From: Leptoclinus maculatus
Lineage: Eukaryota; Chordata; Actinopteri; Perciformes; Stichaeidae
NCBI GenBank assembly: GCA_032191485.1
Contig: JAVDOI010000042.1
Coordinates: 124,001 to 188,000, forward strand
Length of the DNA stretch: 64,000 nucleotides
Reading direction: 5' to 3'
The notes under the pieces are model-generated. The model was not told the DNA's origin. It did no database searches and worked only from the letters and a program-made list of their open reading frames with translations. The translations under genes and the position numbers were made by a program. This document shows positions 28,363-39,319 of the stretch, piece after piece; position 1 is the first letter of the stretch, and the number at the start of each line of letters is the position of its first letter.

Positions 28363-28656
28363 TGTATATATGTATTATACTGAATTCCCTGTGAGGGTGA
28401 AAAACATATGATGTCCTGACGTGTTTATTAAAGTGTTATTTACTGCTTTTTTTCGTGTTGGAATAAATGTTAAATATTTAAATGCAAAGTAGTAATGTGT
28501 GTTTGATACCTTAATTTTTTTGCATTAAATCATACTGGGATGGCCCTACCTAGAACATTTTCCACCAGCCGCCACTGAAGAGGGACATCAGGAATAACTT
28601 CCTAAGCCTGGTGCCTCCGCAACCCAGCCCCGGATAAGCGGAGAGTAAATGGATGG
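26690..28656 (+). mobile_element. RTE/Rex3-like LINE 3' part split by a hAT
   Basis: The plus strand reads pieces of the reverse transcriptase C terminus: MDRISRRSRGEKRVRFGDP near 26903, VVVKGELNRKTKLLIYQSIY, VPTLTYNALWV, VERSQLRGFGHLIRIPPG, and RPRTRWRDYMSCMAWESLG near 27221-27280. This order is typical of fish RTE/Rex3 elements. The catalytic box region between GDP and IVVVKG is deleted, so the copy is dead. The coding stops at 27311, where a hAT duplication starts, and the 3' end resumes at 28578, ending with 'ggataagcggagagtaaatg' and 'gatgg', the short tandem tail usual for this clade. Confidence 0.85.
27320..28577. mobile_element. Non-autonomous hAT, family CAGTGGCGGCTGG, copy 2
   Basis: Perfect 8-bp duplication AAGAGGGA (27312-27319 and 28578-28585), ends CAGTGGCGGCTGG and CCAGCCGCCACTG. 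It is reversed relative to copy 1 (4813-6244) and inserted in the RTE LINE. Shared blocks include 'gagctgatcccagatcagcc', 'tgtacaccagacaggtttg' and 'gatgtcctgacgtg'. It lacks the TTTTTA array of copy 1 but keeps an AT array at about 28320-28372. No transposase similarity is seen. Confidence 0.93.
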
Positions 28657-28799
28657 AATAAGCATTGTGGCAAAAGTAAGTTTATTTACACATTTAGCTC
28701 AGCAAGATAATCTTCAGAAATTAACACCACTTTAATGAGGTTTAAACCTAAACACAAACGCCGAAAGTAAATAGCTAATGTTAGGCCATAAAATGGCTC

Positions 28800-29015
28800 C
28801 TGTCCATGTTGATGTGTCCTTGGGTAAGACACTTAACCCTGAGTTGCTGTGCCTGCAGTGTATGGAGGGGTGTGAATGTTTAGTCCTGATGGGCAGGGAC
28901 AACCTTGCATGGTAGCCCCTGCCTTCAGTGTTTGAATGGCTGTATGACATGTAGTGTTACAGCGCTTTGAAGAAGTCGGAAGACTAGAAGAGCGCTATAC
29001 AAATACACCATAGTG
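28800..29015 (+). repeat. SINE body and tail, plus strand
   Basis: Begins within the body at 'catgttgatgtgtccttggg', followed by 'taagacacttaaccc', 'cttgcatggtagcccctgcc' and 'gaagagcgctatacaaatac'. The tRNA head is missing. A reversed copy follows immediately. Confidence 0.8.
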
Positions 29016-29019
29016 GTAA

Positions 29020-29255
29020 ATGGAACTGTATAGCTCCTTTCCCACCACTCAAAGCGCTTTCACACTACTTGTCATCATTCATACACTGATGGCAGGTGCT
29101 AAGTGACACCTGCCTATCAGACTAACTCATTCACACACCGTAGGCACAGCTACAGGAGCAATTTTGGGGTTAAGTGTCTTGCTCAAGGAAACATTGACAT
29201 GCGACTCCACATGACCCTGCTCTCCACTTAGCCACAGTCGCACTAACAAAGTTAG
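29020..29255 (-). repeat. SINE, minus strand, tail-to-tail with its neighbour
   Basis: Starts 'ggtaaatggaactgtatagc' (tail reversed) and runs to 'ttgctcaaggaaac' and 'ctccacttagccacagtcgc' (head reversed). With the preceding plus-strand copy it forms an inverted pair separated by only a few bases, so a transcript here could fold back. Confidence 0.8.
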
Positions 29256-29770
29256 CTACACCACGGTCACATGAGTTTGAGTATACACAACAAGGCTTTG
29301 TTGCACAAAATGACTGCACAAAATCCAACATGACTGACTTCCAAAGACCGTTTGGCTTTTGTGCTAGGGCACTAACTAACTAAGAAAAGTCTATTTTTAA
29401 ACATGTGGGTTCAAACAACAACGTCTCATCATTATGAGATTATTTTTGAAAAACAAGAGCTCTATTTGGTTTATTGACTGATTGTCCCTATAGAGCAGAT
29501 CCCAGGTGGGTATTTTGTTCTCTATGTCAGAGCTAATAACCAAAACCATGTCAAACTAAAGATCTGATTGGTTGAACACTATGACAATCAACAATATCGT
29601 CCTCATTCACTTAAACTGCAAAGGGATTCACTTGTGAGTCTGCAGGCCTCGGGCCTCTCTTCTTACCTAGAGACACAGGGGTGAAATCTGATTGGATAAA
29701 AGCTCTCCTTAAAACAAGCTGCACTGGAAGCAGAGCAACTAAGGAAGACAGTAGCTGTGCAATGAGAAAA

Positions 29771-31523
29771 CTAGAAAATGCATTTCCTGCTGAAAATGCA
29801 TTGGAATGCTGAAAGCTAAAATGAATTGCAAAAACATTGCTGAAAATACAGAAATGGGAGACTACCTGCCTGAATAATGTTGAAGCCCGAAAGCATTTAA
29901 ACTGCACTGCTGAAACCCCTTCTAGTTGAAATGTCTAACTATGGTGTCTGTAGCTGAAAGTATGAGGAAGGAGAAGGCTTTGAAAGTTTAAGAAGTTTAA
30001 CAGGATTTGAAGATTTTCTCCATAGACATCCCATTAAATAAAAATTGCTAAAAGCTTAATAATTCAAAGTTTAAAGATTAAAGATATGGAAAGTCATATC
30101 ACCCCTCTCCTGAAAGCTGAACATTTTGATATTTGAACGGTTTCTGTAGCTTAAAAAAATGTCAGCAGTAGTGATATTTGTAGTAGTAGTAGTAGTAGAA
30201 GTTGTAGTTGTATTAGAAGTATTATTAGGAGTAGAAGTATTAGTAGCATTCGAATAAGTACTAGTTGTAGCAGTAGTGATATTTGTAGTAGCACTAGTAG
30301 TAGAAGTTAGCATTTCAGTTAGAATTCACTGGGGCTTTTATTTTGAAATGGGGTGTGTGTGGGGGGGTGGGGGGGGGGAGTCCTCTAAAGATCTCTAAAG
30401 ATCTCTAAAGATCTCTAAGACCTGAATGAGAGAGAGAGACACAGAGAGATAGAGGGAGAGGAGTGTGTGTGTGTGTGCGTGTGTGTCTCAGTGCCTCTGT
30501 GTGTTTATCAACACTAATGAGCTCATATGAACACTTGTGTGAGAGATTAGAGTGAACAGTGATTTTCAACAAAACTACCTATCAAACATATGCCCTTCAT
30601 ACCAAAACCATGAGACTAATCAATAAAATATGGATACCGTGAGAGAGATAAGACTCTGCCAAACGCGGTAAAGTGATTTTTATGTTTGTGGTGTTAACAT
30701 TGTGAGCTACAGCGCAAGATACAAAACTGGTACCGTCTGCTTTCTTTGAGGAATTAGTGGTCAGATTTAACATGGAGTCTAATGGAGCAGTTGGTTGGAG
30801 TTCATGTCGCTCTAAGGCTCCCTGAACCAAATGTGTAAGTCTGTGGGATTCCACAGTCAGTTTTCTACGACAAGGACAAGATTAGCTACTTTTCCATCCA
30901 GAAATTATGCATTAAGAGTGAAAATTGTGGAGTCAGTGGCAAAAGACAAATCTTTTTTTCATAAGAATCGCAAGCTGCTCTTCACTCTAGCGGTGACATC
31001 ACACACTCTAAGCAGCGCAATACACACCCATTATAAAGTCAGAAAAGGACTGAAAAATCATAAAAGTAAAAATGCTACAGTTCAAAAAGTGTAGAAGATA
31101 TCAACAAGCTGAATCATTCAGCAATAGTTAAGGATTTTCTCAACATTTGAAAGTTGAAATGGTTTCTGTAGCTGAAAGTATGAGGAAGTTGAAGGATTTG
31201 AAAGTTTAAAAAGTTTAAGAGGATTTGAACATTTTCTCCATAGAAACCCATTCAAAATAAAAATTGCTTAAAATTGCTTAAAAGCATTCCAACAATAAAG
31301 ATTTGAAGAACAATACTTGGAATGCTTAAAAGCATTCCAACAATAAAGAATAGGATAACAATACTTGGAATGCTTAAAAGCATTCCAACAATAAAGAATA
31401 GGATAACAATACTTGGAATGCTTAAAAGCATTCCAACAAAAAGAGGAATAAAGAAGAGGATAACAATACTTGGAATGAATAAGATGATAACAATACTTGG
31501 AATGCTTAAAAGCATTCCAACAA
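29771..31523 (-). mobile_element. Helitron-like insert in hAT copy F
   Basis: Compared with copy E ('gagaaaataagata'), this sequence sits exactly between A and T of the hAT, with no duplication. Read on the minus strand its 3' end is CTAG followed by host T, and about 9 bases before it lies a hairpin, GCATTT-8 nt-AAATGC. CTRR end, 3' hairpin and A/T insertion are the Helitron signs. The 5' end reads TTGTTGG rather than TC, which weakens the call. Inside, a block with 'tgaaagtatgaggaag' and 'attttctccatag' occurs twice (29953-30060 and 31163-31270), and the part between them (30310-31110) is related to DNA at 59330-60130. No RepHel protein is present. Confidence 0.5.
31312..31523. repeat. Minisatellite of palindromic units
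   Basis: About five tandem units of roughly 48 bp starting 'caatacttggaatgctta'. Each full unit holds the perfect palindrome GGAATGCTTAAAAGCATTCC (8-bp stems). Unit four lost the palindrome ('ggaatgaataag'). The Met-Leu-Lys/Ile-Pro frames across it are artefacts. Confidence 0.93.
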
Positions 31524-31659
31524 TAAGCTAATGGGAAAAAAAATTATAATACATGTGTATTTATGAAAAATTATTAAATTATAAAATAGCTATAACTTTG
31601 CGATTCTGTCTAGGCCAGCAGAGAAGGCCTTGAAGGCCCTGACGGCCCACCACTGATAC

Positions 31660-32150
31660 ACACACATGCAGACTCGAATACACATCAGCTGGATGGAATT
31701 TAAATTCAGTACTGTATGTTCTGCACAAGATCAAAGACCAAACAGCAGAACATACAGCTAAATATATCACATGTGTGTGTTATGTTCCCAGAAGACAACA
31801 ATCACTGTTGACAGGTCAGATGATACAATACTGTTCTATACTGTTGTACATAACACACACAATTGAAGTCTCTCTGCCTTACACACACACACACACACAC
31901 TCTTTTTACCCACTTGTATCTGTCTATCTTAGCTCCAGATTACATCTTTTCCTCGAGGCATTTGTGCAGCAGGTGGCTCCCTTTGTCCTTGCTCAGAGTC
32001 GCATCATTGCTACTAACAGGAATTTAAAAAAATATTCACCACAAATATTACTTATCTATTCAAAAAAAGAAAATTACTTCAACTAAACAGTTATATGTCA
32101 TTTTCGTCTCTCACACTGTTCCTTGCTGGTCTGCTGATGCTATAAACCCC
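31660..32150. other. Intergenic spacer with short CA run
   Basis: Holds a short (AC) run near 31882-31901. No gene recognised. Confidence 0.45.
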
Positions 32151-32179
32151 TCTCTCCCTCTCTCCCTCTCCCTCTCCCT

Positions 32180-32234
<55 letters not shown>
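32150..32234. repeat. (CT)n / CCCTCT tract
   Basis: Homopyrimidine run of CCCTCT units passing into pure CT. Such tracts can form triplex DNA. Confidence 0.95.
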
Positions 32235-32236
<2 letters not shown>

Positions 32237-32501
32237 CGCCCTCCCTCCCTGTGCCAGATTCACACAATACAGATGTATTTGTTTAAAACGGTAAGTAATC
32301 CTCTCCCTCTCAGTTATGTCCTTTCCCCCTCTGCTTCTTCACGTATCTCGTTTTTTTTTCTTTTAGGTTTTGCTTGCTCTCTTGCTTCCTCACCCGTCCT
32401 GTCTGATCCCTCTCTGTTGTCCCTCCATCCCCTCATCTTCAAAGTATTTTTGCCAAAGACAAGGTCACTCTATTGAAATGAAATGCTTTTCCTAACACTT
32501 C

Positions 32502-32575
<74 letters not shown>
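32502..32575. repeat. (GT)n microsatellite
   Basis: About 34 GT units ending 'ggtgtgtgcgcg'. Confidence 0.97.
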
Positions 32576-32578
<3 letters not shown>

Positions 32579-32579
32579 C

Positions 32580-33765
32580 GTCTATTACACTGCCTGAAGA
32601 ATGTGGCTTTCACCATCACACAACGACTATAATCCCACAGAATCATTAAATGTGTATGTTGTGTGTGCTGTAATTACAGACAAACTGTCTCTTTAACACT
32701 CAGACATTGTATAATGGCTGTGCATTTACATTATAATGTAAAATTCTAAGCTTAGTGGTTAAAGCCAAGTGCCTGCCAGAGCAGTCCGATGTAAACACTG
32801 GACAAACACTACAAATCCCATCACTGTCAGCAGGACTCTGACGAGCGTGACGGCTCCACATTAGTGCTTTATGTCACTGTTTGTCACATGGTATGTAAGT
32901 GATGGCAGCGTTGTAGGAATGGTGACTCATATTTCTATAGTTTTAATTAAGAGATAATGTGCCAGCGTAATTATGGCCGAAATGTAAGTAATGACACAGT
33001 GCAACACTGTCTCCAAAACATTATCTTGCCAAACAACTGTTACTGCCTTCTCAATTACATTTTGAGGGAAACACATTATCTCGAATTATGGGAGTTGTTT
33101 TAAACACATGGTTAATGGGAATTAAAACAAAAATACAATAAAACTACTTTCGTAAAAGATCAAGATTTCGGTTGATGATCATGATTCTTAAAATAAGTTT
33201 GTTTATTGCATAACTAAAGTTACATAGGTCATTAAACGTGACGTTAAAATAAGTCAACTTTGACTATTTGTTTCATGCGGGACATGAGTCCTGCCTCCTG
33301 GGTGAAAGTCAAATTTGTTTGACTCACTCATGCATCTATCCTCAACTTAACATAGACTTCCACCAAGTTTGAAAATAAATGTATTTGTGATACCTCAAAA
33401 ACAAACCTAATCAGGAAGAAAATATTTTTCCTCGAAACGTAATTAACAATGCAGCTTCATTGTCTGGAAGCATAATTTTTAGAAAAGCACAGTGATATGA
33501 AGAATGATTACACATATGTTATGGTAAGACAAAAAGGACATTACTGGAAGTTTGTTCAAATGCAATGACCTCTGTGTTTTATTCTGTTGTCTGGAGCAAG
33601 ATCCAAAGTTACATGACATTGTTATAACGTGTCAAGACCTCATAAAGAAGTGGTCAAGGAACATTTTCGAAATATTTAATATAAAATATTTGAAGGTCAA
33701 GCAGGCTGAAATGTCTTAAATAAATATTCCAGCAGTAAGTAAGACGTTTCTCCTTTTCATTCAAA
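32580..33765. other. Intergenic DNA without recognised content
   Basis: About 1.2 kb of unique-looking sequence. No frame with domain similarity, no repeat edge. Conserved non-coding elements cannot be excluded by eye. Confidence 0.45.
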
Positions 33766-33769
33766 TTGT

Positions 33770-33796
33770 CATTATACATATATACATATACATATG

Positions 33797-33830
<34 letters not shown>

Positions 33831-33893
33831 TACACATTTATACATATACATATACATACACATTTATATATATATACATATATATATATATAT
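33770..33893. repeat. TA/CATA microsatellite used as hAT target
   Basis: Alternating TA and ACATA units. It continues on the other side of the hAT at 34689-34715, so the hAT inserted into the array. Confidence 0.95.
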
Positions 33894-33997
33894 TAGGGGT
33901 GTAACGATACGCGTATTCGTATTGAACCGTTCGGTACGAGGCTCACGGTTCGGTACGCATGACGAACCGAACGAACCGTTCATACTTTTTTATTTTT

Positions 33998-34037
<40 letters not shown>

Positions 34038-34688
34038 GGGGCGACCGTGGCTCCCTGGGTTAAGAGCGTTGTCTGGTAACCGCAAGGTCGAAGGTTCAAT
34101 CCTTGACTGGGCCGTGTCATGTGTCGAAGTGTCCCTGAGCAAGACACTGTACCCCTAGCTCCCCGGGCGCCTGTCATTGGCAGCCCACTGCTCCCTATAT
34201 ACAGGGATGGGTCAAATGCAGAGAAAAATGTCCCCCATAAAGGGATAAATATAGTGTATATATACATTATATATATATATAGACATTCTCATCTTTCTGA
34301 AAAAAAACTTAAACATTGAGTAGAAACACACACACACACACACACATAGTTCCATATAAAACAGGATTGTTTCTTTTATTTGTTTATAACTACAGCAAAC
34401 AATGCTACATTTTAGTTTTCATAAGAAACTGTTTTTATTTTACACGCTGCTAAGAAGACACCCCAGAAGATGGGTCACTCAGGTATAGTTCCATCATTGT
34501 TCAAAGAATAACTTTATGATGTTAGTTTTAATGAATAAATATATTTTAAAATCAAGTACGTTTCTCTGGCATTTATAGTTTTCTACTGTATTGAAAACGT
34601 ACCGAAACGTACCGAAAACGTACCGAACCGTGGCTCCACTGTACCGTACCGAACCGAACCGTGGATTTTGTGAACCGTTACACCCCTA
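33894..34688. mobile_element. hAT-type non-autonomous element in a TA array
   Basis: Ends TAGGGGTGTAACG and CGTTACACCCCTA are perfect inverted repeats. Eight bases on both sides read ATATATAT, consistent with a hAT duplication but not decisive because the target is a microsatellite. Near both ends short motifs recur ('cggtacg', 'cgaacc', 'accgaaacgt'), probably transposase-binding subrepeats. The interior holds a T-run (33986-34034), a SINE and about 300 bp of unassigned DNA. No transposase. Confidence 0.85.
34035..34250 (+). repeat. tRNA-derived SINE, second type
   Basis: A tRNA-like head starts GGGGGCGACCGTGGCTCCC with the B-box 'aggttcaatcc' near 34093. The body 'gtgtcgaagtgtccctgagc', 'aagacactgtacccc' follows and the end is 'tgggtcaaatgcagagaaa'. 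Head and tail differ from the 'ccatttaccatt' SINEs, so this is a different subfamily. It directly follows a 49-nt T-run. Confidence 0.75.
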
Positions 34689-34802
34689 ATATATATATAT
34701 ATATACATACACATATAAACGTGTGTCTGCACGGTGAGAGTGGTAATGGAGCAGCAGAAGGGGCTTAGAGGACAATGGATCCGATAAAGAGAGAAGCTTA
34801 AC

Positions 34803-35083
34803 ATTAAACAGACCTCCACCTACTGAAACTGCATTCCATACTTTAAAACATTCCTCATTTGTCTATCAGTGGTCTATCTTTGTATTACATTACATTACAT
34901 TGTATTGAGATGAATGGGAAATAAATGTTGCAAGAGCAAATAACTGAGTTCTTTACAAAATGTTGCACAAATTCTAAACCTAGAATAGACCTAGGTCTGC
35001 TAATGGGGGAAATTAGCAGAGATATTCTGTGAGACAACAGATTTAAAATGTCCTTCCAATTCCCTCAAATCCCTGTGTGTGTC
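34803..35083 (+). repeat. Inverted repeat arm, left copy
   Basis: About 280 bp nearly identical, in reverse orientation, to DNA at 42418-43305. It includes 'gacctccacct.ctgaaactg', 'attacattacattacattg', 'gacctaggtctgctaatggg' and 'ccttccaattccctcaaatc'. This copy is uninterrupted and shows the original target of the LTR-like insert in the right copy. Confidence 0.9.
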
Positions 35084-35089
35084 ACACAA

Positions 35090-35840
35090 CCTCCTCCTGT
35101 AAATGTCGCTACCTAGTACGGACTGGAGAGGATTCTAGCTCTCAAAAATGATACCAGACTGCTGTATGTGATAGATTATGCATGTACAAGGATAAAGGAA
35201 GTTAAATATATAGTTATTTAGGTTATAAAAGTATAATGGAACAGCTGGAGAAGCTGTTTCCCAAATGACGACCTTTCGTGACCTCTCGTACGTTTATCTC
35301 TCTAGCTCTGGCCCACTTCACTCTATTCACTCCAATTCTTTTTTGTATGACTACTGCCATTCTTTACTATGATGCTGGGTGGTTTTACTGAGGCTTTACT
35401 GAGCCTCATTTAATATAGTATTATCAATAATAGTGCTTTTTCACCAGGCGAACCTGACATTTTCAAAGTGGAGCTGTGTTCCATCTTCATTTGCTATTAA
35501 CCAGTAACATATACACAATATTTACACCTCTCATCAAAGCTCACCCACTTGAGTGTTATTAATCAATTTAAATTATTCAAATAGACCTTGTAGTTAGAGA
35601 GTAAGGCCCCTTTAAGTATGGGTATAGTATTTTTGAGCAGAAGCCAAAAAAGGCCTAGGGTTCAAAAGGTGTGCATTTTATTTCATATGATGTTTATGGC
35701 ATCTACATGAAAGTTAAAAGTGCCAAGTGACACAATAAGAATACAATACTGTTTCCATTCATCCACTATTATATTACTATTACTATAAATATGATATTTA
35801 TGGCAAGTGCATTTCAGTTGACAACTTGACACTCTATTCT
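35090..35840. other. Intergenic DNA without recognised content
   Basis: No gene or defined repeat recognised up to the LINE tail at 35846. Confidence 0.45.
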
Positions 35841-35845
35841 ATTCT

Positions 35846-35953
35846 ATTCAATTCAATTCATTTTGTATAGCCCAAAATCACAAATTTGCCTCAGAGGGCT
35901 TTACAGTCTGTACTCATTCAAGGCAAGGCAAGTTTATTTGTATAGCACATTTC
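35846..35953. mobile_element. Two LINE 3' tails
   Basis: 35846-35912 has '(attca)n', 'tatagcccaaaatcac' and 'tgcctcagagggctttaca', the same 3' end as the L2-like LINE at 46838. It is followed at 35919-35953 by 'aaggcaaggcaagtttattt' and 'gtatagcacatttcag', a different fish LINE-type tail. Both are short and cut. Confidence 0.65.
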
Positions 35954-37126
35954 AGCTCATCTAAAGTGAGGACTATTTATGCCTTACAAAGCATTTATAA
36001 ATGACATTGAAAGGGCAGCAGTGCCTCAAAACCCATAGTTTTTTAACAGAAAAGGCAAATAGACACAACACAAAGTGATCAAGAACATATCAATATTTAT
36101 TGCAAGATGCAAACAATATACTATTAAATACAAACCGCTCAGCCATTCATTCATGTAAGAAACAAACAAAGACATTCTCCTTCAGGAGAACATGGCTGGA
36201 TATAAAACATTTGTAAATATACAACTGGAGCTAACCAGGAGCTTTGCATATTAGTTTACATTTACTTATTTAACTATTCATTTTAACCAAGCATATCAAT
36301 CTCATTCACATCCACTCCACATATAACAGCTAGTTAGCCATCTGTCACCTGGATCGCTCTATTTACAACGGAGGTGACGCGTTAGCATGCGCCTGTCTCA
36401 GGACCTCTAGTGCTAGCTGGAAGGCTAGCTACATACTAATCGTCCATAATGTGTAACGTTACGTGCCAGCAAACTAAGAAACAAACAGACGAGCATTGGA
36501 GGCCCGTCAGTAGTCATTCTTTCTGGCGGAGGTCCGCGCGCCCTTTCAGCTTAGGTCGGAGTTTACCATCACATAAGTGCACTTCCGTATCAGTTCCTGA
36601 GCGAAACGTTTGTTTCACATTGATGACGTAGGAAGCGGTCTTTTCCTTTGTCCGTCCCACATTGATGACTATTGAAAGCGGGAGGTCGCTCGTTTTCACT
36701 TATTTTGCTTATTGCAAACAACGAGCAGATTCAGCCGGCTGCCATCGGGACATGCAACTGAAGAAAAGTGCGAACATTGGAGATCGATATGCTTGGTTAA
36801 AATTAATAGTTAAATAAGTAAATGTAAATTAATATGCAAGCTCCTGGTTAGCTCCAGTTGTATATTTACAAATGTGTTATATCCAGCCATGTTCTCCTGA
36901 AGGAGAATGTCTGTTTGTTTCTTACATGAATGAATGGCTGAGAGGTTTGTATTTAATAGTATATTGTTTGCATCTTGCAATAAATATTGATATGTTCTTG
37001 ATCACTTTGTGTTGTGTCTATTTGCCTTTTCTGTTCAAAAACTATGGTTTTTGAGGCACTGCTGCCCTTTCAATGTCATTTATAAATGCTTTGTAAGGCA
37101 TAAATAGTCCTCACTTTAGATGAGCT
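35954..37126. mobile_element. DNA element with about 350-bp terminal inverted repeats
   Basis: Left arm 35954-36302 and right arm 36781-37126 are near-perfect reverse complements ('agctcatctaaagtgagg', 'ttgcaagatgcaaacaatat', 'catggctggatataa', 'ggagctaaccaggagc'). The centre (36303-36780) is unrelated and more GC-rich, with one 61-codon minus-strand frame of no known similarity (36514-36699). Long arms around a short centre resemble Foldback or long-TIR MITE elements. No target duplication found. Confidence 0.8.
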
Positions 37127-37200
37127 CACACAAAATACTTAATAAATGCTTTATAAGGCATAAATAGTCCTCACTTTAGATGAGCTCACACAAAATACTT
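37081..37200. repeat. 60-bp tandem duplication at the right arm end
   Basis: 37081-37140 and 37141-37200 differ at only about three positions. The duplicated unit contains the end of the right arm ('cctcactttagatgagct') plus 'cacacaaaatactt'. Confidence 0.93.
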
Positions 37201-37670
37201 TACTAAGGACTAGTAACTACCTTAATACATCATTAATTAATCATGACTTGCAGTATTAATACGCATTTATAAAGCATATATTAACATAGTCCCTAACCAT
37301 TAGTGCATATCTAAATCATTATATATATAAATGCATGAATAATGTACATCTAAATAAGTTATTAATCATTTACTAACACTTCATAAATGATCTTATTAAT
37401 CATCTACAACTCCTTAATTATTGGTTTGTAAAATATATAATACTTCATTTACAAATGGGGAATCCATCATTTATAAAGTATGAAAACACAATAATGAAAC
37501 ACATAATAGACAAGCGTATTAATCAAGAATAAAACATTTATAACTGTTGTTATGAACTGCATACTAATGAATTATTAATGTAGGAACAATGCTTTATAAA
37601 TGATGAATTAAATGTTTACTCATGCTTAACTAATGCTTCATAGTGTGTAGTTATTATAAAGTGCTACCCA
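37201..37670. repeat. AT-rich MITE-like repeat
   Basis: Many 'catttataaatgat', 'attaatcat' and 'ctttataaatg' units, ending 'ttataaagtgctaccc'. The composition and end resemble the repeat at 13300-13620. It may be part of a larger element with the long-arm palindrome. Confidence 0.5.
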
Positions 37671-38441
37671 TCTTTCTTTATGTTTTCCTATATATCAGCT
37701 TTATGACTAGCTGTTTTATTGCTGAGCTGGCCTGTTTTCTTGTTCAACAAATTCTATTGTACCATTGACCCTGTGCTAAGCTACATACGACTAATAAAAA
37801 GGAAAATTAAAATGACCAATAAAACGGAACTGCTCTGAACCTGATCTTCCTGCAGGGTGTCACTCTCATACACTGTCAATAACCCTCTAACACCAAAATA
37901 TCCACTGCTGCCATTAGAGATTATAATTTTAGTTTTTAATCCACAATTTTTTTAACATGCACATCTGTCACTGTAAATATAGATCCTACACGCTGTATAA
38001 ACAGTATAGAGAGATCTTAACACGTACATACTGTACATAATCACAGAGCCTATGAATATTCTTTCAGTATTTATTATTATTTGTAATTTGTTTACAATTT
38101 ACAGAACTCTTGACTTGTATAGACCTTTCATTTGTATTACATTGTTGGTCACTGTCAGTCATATACACCTATTTTTACACTTCTTTTGTACAGTCCTGTC
38201 TGTTCTTTACCTTTATTTTACCAGCTTTCTTGTCCTTGTCCCCAGCTTTAATTTCTATTTCTGTGTAAGTCAAGAGAGAGTAAAATTCCTTGTATGGGCA
38301 AGTGTACTTGCCCAATTAACGTGATTATGAGTCTCTCTTCCTCTTGACAGTCTGTTCTCTCCTTTCCTGAATCTGTGCATCCATCTATAAAGCAAAACAC
38401 AATTTAAATAGCCTGCACATGATGACCATTGACTGTCAGTA
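37671..38441. other. Intergenic DNA without recognised content
   Basis: No domain-bearing frame. Tandem 'cagtcctgtctg' like words are not significant. Confidence 0.4.
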
Positions 38442-38449
38442 CTTAAACA

Positions 38450-39311
38450 CAGTGGCGGGCCGTGCATTTTATACCTGGGCCTTCACTGCTGTCCTGCAGC
38501 TGAAATACCACCTTATAACCACATGATAACACCACAGCTATTATTCGTTTCTAGGACTGTAACTATGTTCGGTACGAGGCTTACAAAACGAACTATACGT
38601 TTGAATAATACTAGTGCATTAGGAAAATGCAGAAGCTTAAATTGAGGGAAATATATTGTTTTCTGCACTCATGTAGGACAGTGGTTCTCAATTGGTCTGG
38701 CTGCGGAGTCCACCATCACCCACTCTTCTCTATTGGAGTCCGTCTTATGATTTTACTTTCACAACTGACATGAGAAACGTAATTGCTCTGCTACCTCTTT
38801 CCTCGTCTCAGCCCCCTGTGTCACGGTGTGTGTACATCTCACTGGAGTCAGGAAACTTGTCAGAATGCCCATATTTGATTGGCTGAGCTGCATCACGTTG
38901 TAGGCCAGCTAGCAGGCTCTGGCACGTCAAAGAATACGCCCAACATGTCAAATTAAAGATCTGATTGGTTGAACACTATGACAATCAACAATATTGTCCC
39001 CATTCACTTAAACTGCAAAGGGATTCACTTGTGAGTCTGCAGGCCTGGGGCCTCTCTTCTTACCTAGAGACACAGGGGTGAAATCTGATTGGATAAAAGC
39101 TCTACTTAAAACAAGCTGTGCTGGAAGCAGAGCAACTGAGGAAGACAGTAGCTGTGCAATGAGAAAATAAGATAATGGGAAAAATATTTTTTTAAATTAT
39201 AATACATGTAGTGTATTTAAGAAAAAATATGAAATTATAAAATAGCTATAACTTTGTGATTCTGTTTAGGCCAGCAGAGAAGGCTTTGCAGGCCCTGACG
39301 GCCCACCACTG
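38450..39311 (-). mobile_element. hAT family CAGTGGCGGGCC, copy E, short complete copy
   Basis: Perfect 8-bp duplication CTTAAACA (38442-38449 and 39312-39319). The element is reversed relative to copies B and C, and at 862 bp it is the shortest complete copy. It has both termini, no transposase, and serves as the empty reference for the insert in copy F. Confidence 0.93.
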
Positions 39312-39319
39312 CTTAAACA

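Larger units (their letters stand above)
29547..31655 (-). mobile_element. hAT family CAGTGGCGGGCC, copy F, truncated and split
   Basis: Minus-oriented copy. The family terminus (read forward as GGCCCACCACTG) ends at 31655. Homology to copies B, C and E covers 29547-29770 ('gatctgattggttgaacac', 'cacaggggtgaaatctgatt') and resumes at about 31524 ('atgggaaaaa', 'cagagaagg'). The other terminus is missing because homology stops at 29547. The gap of about 1.75 kb is an insertion described separately. The rest lacks coding content. Confidence 0.85.

Noticed and set aside
31312..31523. CRISPR array
   Set aside because: Tandem units without unique spacers, in a vertebrate genome.
31252..31531. Repeat protein with Leu-Ser-Ile-Pro units
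   Set aside because: Produced by the palindromic minisatellite in a non-coding insert.
34040..34110. tRNA gene
   Set aside because: Has A- and B-box-like sequence but no acceptor stem pairing, and continues into a SINE body.
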